Source of the DNA: Streptomyces sp. NBC_00576
Lineage (GTDB): Bacteria > Actinomycetota > Actinomycetes > Streptomycetales > Streptomycetaceae
Length of the DNA stretch: 64,000 bases
Reading direction: 5' to 3'
Assembly (NCBI RefSeq): GCF_036345175.1
Contig: NZ_CP107780.1
Location: 7,750,001 to 7,814,000 of the forward strand
Below the pieces are notes generated by a model. The model was given only the letters and a program-made list of their open reading frames with translations, was not told the origin of the DNA and did no database searches. How positions within the stretch are numbered: the first letter of the stretch is position 1; each line of letters begins with the position of its first letter. The position numbers were made by a program, and so were the translations under genes. Positions 51,927 through 60,453 of this stretch are shown in pieces.

Positions 51927-52081
51927 GGCCACTCCGCTCCTGCAAGTAGGCATTCTTCCATCGGCGCCAAATGTCACATCATGTGTAAGTCCGTACCCGG
52001 CCATGGAAACCCTTTTCGGCTGCGGCCGCAGATCCACTCAGATGGCCTGCCTGCCACGGATTCGATGAACCTGGCGAGGGC

Positions 52082-52243
52082 CGGACGCTGCCCGCATCCG
52101 CTCCGCTGGGCGAGCAGGCCATGGCCGTCTTCAAGGCCTGGTGGCTGCTGTGGAAACTCCGCTGCACCAACCGGATCACCGACATCGTCAACGTCGCGCT
52201 CGCACTTCGCCTGGCTTCAGCGGGTCTGGCCCTGTTCGGCTGA
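52082..52243 (+). mobile_element. IS5-type transposase C-terminal fragment
   Basis: The frame GRTLPASAPLGEQAMAVFKA, WWLLWKLRCTNRITDIVNVA, LALRLASAG and stop matches the last about 50 residues of IS5-group transposases (…GERAMATLKTWRLLRKLRC…). Nothing upstream continues the transposase. It lies 155 bp upstream of the cassette start, so both sides of the cassette carry IS debris, in the same orientation. Confidence 0.65.
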
Positions 52244-52327
52244 GTCCCTCACGGCGCCACCGACGGCGGTCGTCGTGGCGATGAACGTTCGGTGGTCTCA
52301 CTCATCGGCATGCGGGTCGGCTGTCGG

Positions 52328-53026
52328 TCAGGGCAGCTGCGGGTACAGAGCGGCGACCCCTCCGGCCAGCCCGCCCTGCACCTGGCGGCTGATGTCGTCC
52401 ACGACGATCTCGTAGGCGCCCTCGGCGAGGCCGTCTGCGGCGAGCCGGGCGACATCGGCGGGGGCGGTCTTGGGTCCGTCGAGGTCCCGGGACATGTCGG
52501 TGTCCATGCCGGCGACGTGCAGTCCGGCCACCCGGATGCCCTGGTCGGCGAGCTGTACGCGCAGGGCGTTGGTGAGCGCCCACTGGGCGGACTTGGCGGC
52601 GCAGTAGGAGCCGAGTTCCGGGAAGGTGAACCAGGACAGGACGGACAGGACGTTGAGGATCGCGCCGCCGCCGTTGGCCTCGATCTGCGGTGCGAAGGCC
52701 CGGACCACGGAGAGGGTGCCGTAGAAGTTGGTGTCCATGTCCCGGCGGATGTTGTCCGGGTCCCCGGCGAGCAGGTCGCCGCCGGTGGATATGCCTGCGT
52801 TGTTGATCAGGACGGTGACGTCACCGGCAGCCTTGGCGGCGGCCGCCACGGAGGCGGGGTCGGTGATGTCGAGCGCGATCGGCCGCACGCCCGGCAGGTC
52901 GACCTGGTCGGGGTTGCGGGCACCGGCGTAGACGGTGGCGCCGCGGCTGAGCAGCTCTGCGGCGAGGGCGCGGCCGAGGCCACGGTTGGCTCCGGTGACG
53001 AGAACAGTGCTGGTGGAGAGGTCCAT
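52328..53026 (-). CDS. SDR-family oxidoreductase
   Basis: A 232-aa short-chain dehydrogenase. The motif VLVTGANRGLGRALAAELLS is at the N terminus (residues 8-27), followed by VTVLINNAGIS, the Ser of LNVLSVLSW and the YCAAK active-site pair. Length is slightly shorter than classical SDRs. Genes upstream on the same strand (enoyl-CoA hydratase and a methyltransferase remnant) may have formed an operon, but the gap is about 290 bp. Substrate unknown. Confidence 0.9.
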   Translation of the reverse strand: MDLSTSTVLVTGANRGLGRALAAELLSRGATVYAGARNPDQVDLPGVRPIALDITDPASVAAAAKAAGDVTVLINNAGISTGGDLLAGDPDNIRRDMDTNFYGTLSVVRAFAPQIEANGGGAILNVLSVLSWFTFPELGSYCAAKSAQWALTNALRVQLADQGIRVAGLHVAGMDTDMSRDLDGPKTAPADVARLAADGLAEGAYEIVVDDISRQVQGGLAGGVAALYPQLP

Positions 53027-53315
53027 GAGAATCCCTGTTGCCTTGAGTGCGGGGGAGGGGTGGCTGCTGATCGGATCGGGGGTGGGTGTTCCGTGCCTGG
53101 ACGTGGTTCAGCCGCAGGTCAGGCGGCCGGGAAGATCAGGCAGGTCGTCCTGGTGGGGGCGGTTGTGCACGGAGGTCAGGGCGAGCACAGCGGCGGCGGA
53201 GAAGACCGCGGCGACGGCGACCAGACAAGGTCCTTCCTCGTTCCCCGAGGATGTGTGGAGGGAGTCGGTTGCGGGACATGCCGGGCGCAGCTGCGCCCGG
53301 CCGCTTCCCCGGTGC

Positions 53316-54149
53316 CTAGCCCTGCTGGTTGATGAGGGCTGCGTAGTGGCCGAGGTTCCGCTCGATCTCGTCGAGACCGATCTCGGCGATGGCCTTCCCG
53401 AGCTGCGGCACGCGTGCCTGGAATCCCGGCCAGTTGACGGACTCCGCGAACTCCGCCCAGGACGCGCGCAGATCGGCCACCGGCGGCAGTGTCGACCGGT
53501 TGATCTGCGCCTTCGCGCCCAGCACGGACGCCTTGTCGAAGGACGCGATACGTGCCCCGACACCGTTGACGAGGTCATCGAGTTCGGCGTCGGGGACGGC
53601 CCGGGTCACCCAGCCGTACTGTTCGGCGCGCTCGGCGTCGTAGTCCTCGCTGGTGAGGATCGCTTCGAGTGCGCGGTCCCGGCCCAGCAGCCGGGCCAGG
53701 CGGTCGCTGCCGCCACCGCCCGGGACGATGCCGATCGCGACCTCGGGCTGGCAGAAGAAGGCTTCCTCACGGCTGGCGTAGCGCAGGTCGAAAGCCAGGG
53801 TGATCTCGTCGCCTCCGCCCCGGGTGCGCCCACGGATGGAGGCGATGCTGATGAACGGGGCACTGGTCAGGCGGGTGACGAGCTCGACCCACGTCGGAGT
53901 CCCGTCCGCGGCGTTCAGCGCCAGGAGTTCGGGCACCTGGCCGAGATCGGCGTGGTTGAAGAAGTATCCGGGCGTGCCGCTGTCGAAGACGACGACCTGG
54001 ATCTCCTCGTCCCGGCTCAACTCGTCGACGACGTCGATCAGTTGGACGACAGTGTCCGCGCCGACGACGTTCACCGGCGGATTCGTGAAGGTCACCCTGC
54101 GGATCTTCGGCGCCACGGTCTCGATGCTGAACATGCTGTGCTGCGTCAT
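53316..54149 (-). CDS. Enoyl-CoA hydratase/isomerase-family protein
   Basis: A 277-aa crotonase-fold protein. The oxyanion-hole segments are SIASIRGRTRGGGDEITLAF near residue 105 and IGIVPGGGGSDRLARLLGRD near 140. The usual first catalytic Glu position lies in the Glu of GGGDE, and the second acidic region is EVAIGIVPG. NPPVNVV replaces the common NRP.xxNA. Start ATG 54149 overlaps the methyltransferase remnant (ATGA). Probable hydratase, isomerase or related CoA enzyme; substrate unknown. Confidence 0.87.
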   Translation of the reverse strand: MTQHSMFSIETVAPKIRRVTFTNPPVNVVGADTVVQLIDVVDELSRDEEIQVVVFDSGTPGYFFNHADLGQVPELLALNAADGTPTWVELVTRLTSAPFISIASIRGRTRGGGDEITLAFDLRYASREEAFFCQPEVAIGIVPGGGGSDRLARLLGRDRALEAILTSEDYDAERAEQYGWVTRAVPDAELDDLVNGVGARIASFDKASVLGAKAQINRSTLPPVADLRASWAEFAESVNWPGFQARVPQLGKAIAEIGLDEIERNLGHYAALINQQG

Positions 54150-54780
54150 GGTGTGCTCCGGTGCTGAAGGGTTCGAGTGGGGGCCGGCATTCGAGCAGGG
54201 GTGGGATGTGGTGTGTGGATCGGGTGGGCCGCGCGGTGCACGTACGCAGGCGGGAGATTCGGCCATACGACCCGGCTGCGCTCCACGCTGGAGAACCGCG
54301 CCGTCAGCTCTTCGGCGAACCGGCGGGCGGGGGGTGTCCAGGCCGCGTGTACGTAGGCAAAGGTGCTGAACCGGCCGTTCTCACGCAGTACGCCGGCCAC
54401 CGCGTCGAGGATCCGGCAGTGCTGTTCGTGCGGCATGACGGTCCACGGCAGACCGGAGACGATGACGTCGACCGGGCACGGGGAGAGTGCCGCCAGGTCC
54501 TCGGCGGAACCGTGGACCACCTCGACGGTGCTGTCCCGGTACCGGTCCGCGAGCCGGCGGGCGAATACCGGATTGAGTTCCACCGCGACCAGCCGCGCCC
54601 CGGGAGCCAGCCGTCGCACGATCGCTTCGGTGATCGCGCCGGTGCCGGACCCCAACTCCACCACGACGTCCGCCTGTTCCAGTTCCGGGCCGACCGTCAT
54701 GGCCTGCGCGAGCGTGGCGGAACTGGGGCGACGGCTCCGGTGAGTCGGGGGCGGCGAAGGAACTCGCGCATGATCGACAT
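54146..54780 (-). pseudogene. Frameshifted SAM-dependent methyltransferase
   Basis: The N terminus is in one frame from ATG 54780 (MSIMREFLRRPRLTGAVAP). It shifts at a GGGG run (54725-54728) to another frame that continues SSATLAQAMTVGPELEQADV, VVELGSGTGAITEAIVRRLA (SAM motif I) and VDVIVSGLPWTVMPHEQHCR. Joined, it is a normal class I methyltransferase of the phospholipid N-methyltransferase-like group. The 1-base loss is either a real inactivation or a homopolymer sequencing error. The stop overlaps the enoyl-CoA hydratase start. Confidence 0.75.
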
Positions 54781-54839
54781 GTGCAGAACCTAGGCAGCGG
54801 CTGTGTCGTCGGAAACCATCCCGAGCGCCCGACGGGGTC

Positions 54840-54935
54840 ATCCGCCAGGACGAACCGGTCCGCGTGTTGTTCAGCCCGCGGGCGACCAGAGCCAACACCT
54901 CACGCTCGCGATCGGTCAGTACGTCGAGGCGTTTG
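54840..54935 (-). pseudogene. LuxR/NarL-type HTH fragment
   Basis: Minus-strand codons read KRLDVLTDREREVLALVARG then LNNTR before diverging. This is the opening half of a NarL-type DNA-binding domain (LTxREREVLxLVARGLsN). The recognition helix and the receiver domain are gone. It abuts the start of the methyltransferase remnant. Confidence 0.65.
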
Positions 54936-55040
54936 TCGGTGAGGGGAGCGACGGCGCCCGAGCATCTCGGCGGCCGGCGTGTCCTGGACGAGGGAGCCGC
55001 TGGGCCGGCAAGCAGGGCCGCGTCCGGACTGGACGTCTGC

Positions 55041-55355
55041 CTCCAGGCCGGCCCTGGAGTGCCTCGACGAGCCGCTGACGCCCGCGGATCTGGCCGGGCA
55101 CGCGCGAGATGAGCGTACGGACCTTCGCACCCGCTTGAAGGAGGAGGTCGGCAGCAGTGCCGGACGTCGGCTCAGTCGGCAACGGGCCTACTGGGCACGG
55201 CAGTTGCTCGAGTCCGGCGATCTGTCCGTGGCCCGGTCGCGGGCTGGGTGGGCTTCGCGACGGGGACCCCCTGCGGCAGCGTCTGCGCACGGCGATCGGG
55301 GCGCCCCCGCCGGCCTACCGGGGTGCGTTTCGTACGGCGCCGGTGGTGATCAGTG
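55041..55355 (+). pseudogene. C-terminal HTH remnant of an AraC-family (GlxA-type) regulator
   Basis: Pieces in different frames read PALECLDEPLTPADLAGHAR, KEEVGSSAGRRLSRQRAYWA with RQLLESGDLSV, and DPLRQRLRTAIGAPPPAYRG. Together they spell the double HTH of GlxA-like AraC regulators. At least three frameshifts and no upstream glutamine-amidotransferase-like domain are seen. It ends next to the 3' end of the kinase/lyase gene. Confidence 0.7.
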
Positions 55356-58328
55356 GGCGTGATCGCTTCCGTCGTGGTGGCCCAGTTCGGTGAGGGCGCG
55401 GTCGAAGGTGTCGGTGAAGAAGTCGACGGCGGTGGAGTCGATGCACAGCGGCGGCTTGATCTTGAGGATGTTGAGGTGGTCGCCGGTGGGCTGAACGATG
55501 ACGCCGAGTTCGAGCATGCGGTCGCAGATCTCGCCTGTCTCCTCCGTCGCGGGTTCCAATGTGGCCCGGTCGCGGACCAGTTCGACGCCGAGATAGAGGC
55601 CGGAGCCGTGAACGGCGCCGATGACGCGGTGGCGGTGCGCGAGGGTCTGCAGCCTGCTCTTGAGGCGGAGGCCGTTGCGTACGGCGTTGCCTTGGAGGTC
55701 TTCGTCACGGAGGGTGTCGAGGACGGTGAGACCGGCGATGCTGGAGACGGGGCTGCCGCCGGTGGAGGAGAAGAAGTACCCCTGGTCGCGGTATCTGGCG
55801 GCGATGGCCTTGGACGTGATCACGGCGCCGAGGGGGTGACCGTTGCCCATGGCTTTCGCGACGCACACGATGTCGGGGACGACCTGCTGTTGCTCGAATC
55901 CCCAGAACCAGGTGCCCAGACGGCCGTAGCCGACTTGGATCTCGTCGGCGACGGCCAGGCCGCCGTGGCGGCGCACCGCCTTGTACACCTGGTCCAGGTA
56001 TCCGTCGGGCAGGGCGACGCCGCCCGCGTTGCCGTAGTAGGACTCGCTGATGAAGGCGCCCGGCGGCCGGCCCGCTGCGGCGAGGTCGTCGATGGCCTGG
56101 ACGGCCTCGGGCGCGTAGGCGGACGCCTTCTCGCCGCGGTGGTGTCCCCGGTAGGAGTTGGGCGAGTCCACCGTGTGGACCCAACTCGGCCGGGTGGCAA
56201 GGGCGTTGGGGTTGTCGGCGACGGAGGTGGAGACGGCGTCGGAGGCGTAGGTCCAGCCGTGGTACGCCTCACGGAGGGCGAGGACATCCGGGTGACCGGT
56301 GGCGCCGACGGCCAGGCGGATCGCCAGGTCGACCGCTTCGGAGCCGGAGTTGACGAGGAAGACGGTGTCCAGTGGGTCGGGCAGCAGCGCGGCCAGCCGT
56401 TCGGTGAACTCCACGACGGCCGCGTAGTGGAAGCGCGAGTTGGTGTTGAGCCTGCGCAACTGCCGTGAGACCGCCTGTTCCACGCGGGGGTGTGCGTGGC
56501 CGAGGGGGGTGACGTTGTTGACCACGTCCAGGTAGGACCGTCCGTCGGTGGACAGCAGGTGGTGCCGCCAACCGCGTTCGATGCGGGGCGGGTTGTCGTA
56601 GTAGTGCTCCTGGACGGTGGCGAAGGCGGCGTCGCGTCGGGCGAGCAGGTCCGGCTGCGCCGGGGTGCCGGTGGCGGGCGCGCCGATGAGCGGGGAGGGA
56701 TCGGCGGTGAGTGCGAGCCAGCCGGCTGCGTACTCGGGCCTGACCAGCGCCGGAACGGCCGGGGCGGCGGGCTGGCGCAGGGAGACGTGGACGTGTGCGC
56801 CCGCGGGCAGGGAGACCAGCTGGTCGCCTGCGCGTATCGATGTTCCTGCGGGCAGGCTGGGCTGAACGGCGTCGGTGAAGCTCAGGTGGAGTACGTGCGG
56901 CCGGCAGGTCAGTACCGCGTGGCCGGGTCCGGCGTGCAGCAGTTCGCCGTCGCAGGGCGCCTGCAGGACGGTCGGCCGCAGGAGCCAGAGGTCGATGCCG
57001 GTGGCGATGGTCGCGGGTGAGCTGTGGGACAGCACCGTGGCTGCGCTGAGCTGTGCCTGGGCGTACTCGGTGGCCACCGCATCAGTGCCCTGGGCGAGGA
57101 GAGAGGCGGCGATGCGGTCCGCGGTGTTCTCCTCCAGCCAGGCTCCGTGGTCCATTGTCTCGGCCTCGGTGGAGAGGTCGAGGATGGCGACATCGTCGAG
57201 TGTCGGCCCTGCCACCAGGGGTTTGACCGGCGGCGGGGCGGGAGTCCGGCGGCGCTCGGCCAGGCCGAGGGTCTCGTTGATGAGGCCGGTCATCACCGCG
57301 GACGGCACGGCGGTGGCCTGCTCGAAGATCCGCCACTCCTGGTCGAGATTGGCGAGCACATAGGCGTTGTCCGCGTCGACCGCGGCCTGGTGCCGACCGC
57401 TCACGACGAGGGTGGCGGCCCGGAGCACGGTGAGCGGCCACAGGGCCGCAGCCTCCTCGGCGGACAGCGGGCGGACCTCGTGAAAGGCGCGGACGGCGGG
57501 CAGCACCTGGTGGGGTTCCATGCCGTCGTGGTGCAGCATCGAGGACAGGGTCACCGCGAGTTCACCCACCGCCCAACTCGCCGTCACGTCCCCGAAGTCG
57601 ATGATCCCGTCGGGCAGGGGGAGACGACTGTCGGGTGAGCGGACCAGGTTGTCGTCGGTGAGGTCCAGGTGCACGGCCTGCCGCGGGAGCTGGTCACCGA
57701 CCTTCCCCACCTCTGTCCACGCCTCGGCCGTCGCCGCCAGGACAGCGGTGCGGCGCGCCGCTTCCGGGATGTGCTCCAGGAGCAGGCCGACGACGCGGTC
57801 GGCGTACCGCAGGTCCCACTGCAGCACACGCTCCAGCCCGGGATGGTGGAAGGCGTGCAGCGCGGTGCTGACACGGCCGGCGACGCGTCCCATGGCGGCG
57901 ACCGTGGGCGGGGAGAGGTGGCGCGGCCCCGACAGGGTCCCGCCGTGCAGATAGCGCAGCAACCGCGCAGTCGCCGGGCCGCCGTCGGTGTGCACGGTGG
58001 CGGTCTGCGGGGCGCCGTCCGGCGTACGCAGGACCGTGGCCAGGCGCAGGTCCGGGTGGGCGGCGGCGATCAGGTCGGCGGCGGTGTCCTGGGCGTCGAT
58101 CTCGGTGGCGCTGAACGCCGGGTTCGCGATCTTGAGGACCGCGGCGGGCGTTCCGTCGTCCTGAAGCAGCAGGAAGTTGGCGTCCTGCTGGCTGCCCAGC
58201 GACTCGGTGCGCGCGGTGATCCCGAAGCTCGCGGCCGCGATGCGCCGGGCCTGGTCCGGTGTCACCTGAGGGGCGGCGAGGGCCTCGCGGGTGAAGAAGT
58301 CGACGGTGCGTGGCTGATGGTGCGTCAT
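55350..58328 (-). CDS. APH-type kinase fused to class III aminotransferase (phospho-lyase-like)
   Basis: A 992-aa fusion. Residues about 1-340 form an aminoglycoside-phosphotransferase-fold kinase (HLDLTDDNLV near 218 and IIDFGD). About 400-560 look like a lysostaphin/M23-type beta domain (LQAPCDGELLHAGPGHAVLT). About 580-992 form a class III PLP enzyme (VNSGSEAVDLAIRLAVGATG; PLP Lys in VAKAMGNGHPLG, K825). The same kinase and lyase occur as separate human enzymes that phosphorylate hydroxylysine and eliminate phosphate and ammonia. A similar two-step reaction on an amino alcohol is likely; substrate is inferred. An Lrp-type regulator lies upstream. Confidence 0.87.
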   Translation of the reverse strand: MTHHQPRTVDFFTREALAAPQVTPDQARRIAAASFGITARTESLGSQQDANFLLLQDDGTPAAVLKIANPAFSATEIDAQDTAADLIAAAHPDLRLATVLRTPDGAPQTATVHTDGGPATARLLRYLHGGTLSGPRHLSPPTVAAMGRVAGRVSTALHAFHHPGLERVLQWDLRYADRVVGLLLEHIPEAARRTAVLAATAEAWTEVGKVGDQLPRQAVHLDLTDDNLVRSPDSRLPLPDGIIDFGDVTASWAVGELAVTLSSMLHHDGMEPHQVLPAVRAFHEVRPLSAEEAAALWPLTVLRAATLVVSGRHQAAVDADNAYVLANLDQEWRIFEQATAVPSAVMTGLINETLGLAERRRTPAPPPVKPLVAGPTLDDVAILDLSTEAETMDHGAWLEENTADRIAASLLAQGTDAVATEYAQAQLSAATVLSHSSPATIATGIDLWLLRPTVLQAPCDGELLHAGPGHAVLTCRPHVLHLSFTDAVQPSLPAGTSIRAGDQLVSLPAGAHVHVSLRQPAAPAVPALVRPEYAAGWLALTADPSPLIGAPATGTPAQPDLLARRDAAFATVQEHYYDNPPRIERGWRHHLLSTDGRSYLDVVNNVTPLGHAHPRVEQAVSRQLRRLNTNSRFHYAAVVEFTERLAALLPDPLDTVFLVNSGSEAVDLAIRLAVGATGHPDVLALREAYHGWTYASDAVSTSVADNPNALATRPSWVHTVDSPNSYRGHHRGEKASAYAPEAVQAIDDLAAAGRPPGAFISESYYGNAGGVALPDGYLDQVYKAVRRHGGLAVADEIQVGYGRLGTWFWGFEQQQVVPDIVCVAKAMGNGHPLGAVITSKAIAARYRDQGYFFSSTGGSPVSSIAGLTVLDTLRDEDLQGNAVRNGLRLKSRLQTLAHRHRVIGAVHGSGLYLGVELVRDRATLEPATEETGEICDRMLELGVIVQPTGDHLNILKIKPPLCIDSTAVDFFTDTFDRALTELGHHDGSDHAH

Positions 58329-58528
58329 GACGTCCGTCCTCGGCAGTCGGGGGGATGGAGGGTGCGGTGGAGTGGCCGAGGCGGTGCGCATGACGCGGCT
58401 GCCCGCAGTCCGCAGGTGGTGGGGTCATCCCCGTCGTGAGCTTCGGCAGCCTGTGACGGAGGCGATGCGTACGGGCCTGGTCGGGCCAGGTGGCTCGTAC
58501 GAGGAGGGGATGATTCGCCGACCGGCCC

Positions 58529-58969
58529 TCAGCCGACGTTCCAGAAGAACCGGTGCGTGTGAATCCCGAAGTAGGGGAAGTTCTCCACCCTTGTCACGCC
58601 CTCGATGGGACGCACGACGTCGTTCACGAAGTCCAGCAGGTCACGCGGATGCCGGCAGACGGCCTCTGCGAACAAGTCGAAGGTGCCGGCGGTCAGGACG
58701 GTGTAGACGACCTCGTCATGGCGTGAGAGCTCGTCGGCCACCGCTCGCGGATCGCCGTCGACGCTGAGCCCGAGTAGCGCCATGGCCTGCCCGCCCATGG
58801 CCATCGGGTCGGTGACACCGACGACCTGCACCGCCTTGGTGTCGATCAGCCGCTGCAGCCGTTGCCGAGCGGCCGACGCCGACAGGCCGACCTTCGGGCC
58901 GAGATCGGCGTAGGGAATGCGACCGTCGGTCTGCAGCTCGCGCAGGATGGCCCGATCGATGTCGTCCAA
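58529..58969 (-). CDS. Lrp/AsnC-family regulator
   Basis: A 146-aa regulator. The N-terminal HTH reads MDDIDRAILRELQTDGRIPY and LGPKVGLSASAARQRLQRLI. The C-terminal RAM domain contains LFAEAVCRHPRDLLDFVNDV and EGVTRVENFPYFGI. It lies 200 bp upstream of the kinase/aminotransferase gene in the same direction. Lrp regulators usually sense amino acids, so it likely controls the downstream enzyme. Confidence 0.92.
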   Translation of the reverse strand: MDDIDRAILRELQTDGRIPYADLGPKVGLSASAARQRLQRLIDTKAVQVVGVTDPMAMGGQAMALLGLSVDGDPRAVADELSRHDEVVYTVLTAGTFDLFAEAVCRHPRDLLDFVNDVVRPIEGVTRVENFPYFGIHTHRFFWNVG

Positions 58970-59106
58970 GACGTCACCTCCTAGGTGCGCAAACAGCTAA
59001 GCACGCGATTGATTCACGCGCAATATGCTCCCATCGCCATCGATTTCATTTTCCAAGACGATCGAATCGATCGTTCAGAGGTTTTCGGCAGCCAAGCCCA
59101 CGAGGC

Positions 59107-59871
59107 TCACGGCCGCGGCCACGTCTCCGGAAGGCCGTGCCCGCCATCGGCCACGAGTACCGATCCGGTGATGAACGACGCCGATTCGTGCGCCAGAAAC
59201 ATGGCACAAGCCGCGATCTCGTCCGGTGTGGCACTGCGTCCGATCGGGCCCGCCGCGGCGGCCGCTGCCTCGAACTCCAGCTGGGAGCCGGTCGCGACAG
59301 GGGGCCACGACGTTCACGGTGACGCCGTACGACACCACCTCAAGAGCGAGCGCCCGGGACAGCCCCAGCAGCCCCGCCTTCGCGGCCGTGTACGTGGCCT
59401 GCCCCGGCATCGCGCTGACCGTGCCGGTGGTGGAGCCGATCGAGACGATACGGCCGTACTGGGCAGCCCGCATGATCGGCACCACGGCCCTGCACATCAG
59501 AAAAGCGGTGGTCAGGTTGCGGGACAGCGCCGTTTCCCAGTCGGCCAGAGACAGATCGGCGACGTCGTCGCCCGCGTCCCAGCCCGATGCCACGGACGTC
59601 ATGCCGGCGTTGTTCACCAGCACGTCGACGCGGCCCCAGCGGTCCAGCGCGGCCTGCACCAGGGCGTCCGAGGCCCCGTCGACGGTGAGGTCGGCGATCA
59701 CACCGACGGCGGCGGGCCCCAGCTCGGCCGCTCGCTGGTGCACCCGCTCGGACGTCGCGCCCAACACGACGCACGCACCCTCCGCGACCAGCCCCTGGCC
59801 ACCGCGGCACCGATTCCGTCAGGGGCGCCGGCCCCGGTCACGATGACCACTCGATCTGCGAAACGTGCCAT
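59107..59871 (-). pseudogene. SDR gene with two frameshifts
   Basis: MARFADRVVIVTGAGAPDGI starts at 59871. At a run of four C/G (59792-59795) the frame shifts to LGATSERVHQRAAELG… with VLVNNAGMTSVASGW and the YTAAK active site. After VNVVAP, at a GGGGG run (59300-59304), the frame shifts again and the C terminus continues PVATGSQLEFEAAAAAAGPI and LVADGGHGLPETWPRP. Rejoined, it is a normal about 250-aa SDR. Both changes are single-base losses in homopolymers. An IS605-type element begins about 10 bp upstream of its start. Confidence 0.8.
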
Positions 59872-59892
59872 CCCTTGTTCTTCGCAGGGAAT

Positions 59893-59910
59893 CCCGGCCT
59901 TCAGGCCGGG
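59893..59910. repeat. Left-end hairpin of the IS605-type element
   Basis: CCCGGCCT, TC loop, AGGCCGGG: perfect 8-bp stem. It is the expected subterminal structure recognised by a Y1 transposase at the left end. Confidence 0.75.
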
Positions 59911-59975
59911 CGGGAATGCGATCCTCGGGGCGGAGGCGCGTAGCGCCGGAGTTCTCTGCGTCTACGGGGTGAGGC

Positions 59976-60404
59976 TCAGGTCGGTCGCTTCTGGTTGTCG
60001 ATGTAGTCCTTGACGGTGCTCAGTGGTGCGCCGCCGCAGGATCCCGCGAAGTAGGACGGGGACCAGAAGACGGATCCCGTCCCGGTCCGGTTGATCCGGT
60101 CGGTGTACTCCGCGCGCAGGTAGCGGGAGCTGACGCCCTTGAGGCTGTTGACGAGTTTGGACAGGGCGATCTTCGGCGGGTAGTTCACGAGCAGGTGGAC
60201 GTGGTCGTCTTCGCCGTTGAACTCCCGCAGCTCCGCGCCGAAGCTCTCACACACCTCGCGCATGATCTCCTCGCAGCGCGTCAGCATCTCGTCGTTGAAG
60301 ACCTCACGCCGGTACTTCGTGACAAACACCAAGTGTGCGTGGAGGTTGAAAACGACATGATTTCCTCTTCGGACATCGGGATCTGGTTCCCAGCGCGGTG
60401 ACAT
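59976..60404 (-). CDS. tnpA: IS200/IS605 Y1 transposase TnpA
   Basis: A 142-aa HUH transposase, the usual size. The HUH pair is in DDHVHLLVNYPPKI near residue 65. The N-terminal motif NLHAHLVFVTKYRREVFNDE is typical. The catalytic Tyr lies in the segment SPSYFAGSCGG, with the following TVKDYIDNQ helix near the C terminus. The ATG at 60404 gives the family length; a longer frame reaches 60488. It cuts and joins single-stranded element ends. Confidence 0.93.
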   Translation of the reverse strand: MSPRWEPDPDVRRGNHVVFNLHAHLVFVTKYRREVFNDEMLTRCEEIMREVCESFGAELREFNGEDDHVHLLVNYPPKIALSKLVNSLKGVSSRYLRAEYTDRINRTGTGSVFWSPSYFAGSCGGAPLSTVKDYIDNQKRPT

Positions 60405-60453
60405 ACACCAAGTGTAGTAGGATCGAGTGAACTCGACGGAGGGGGTGGGCTGG

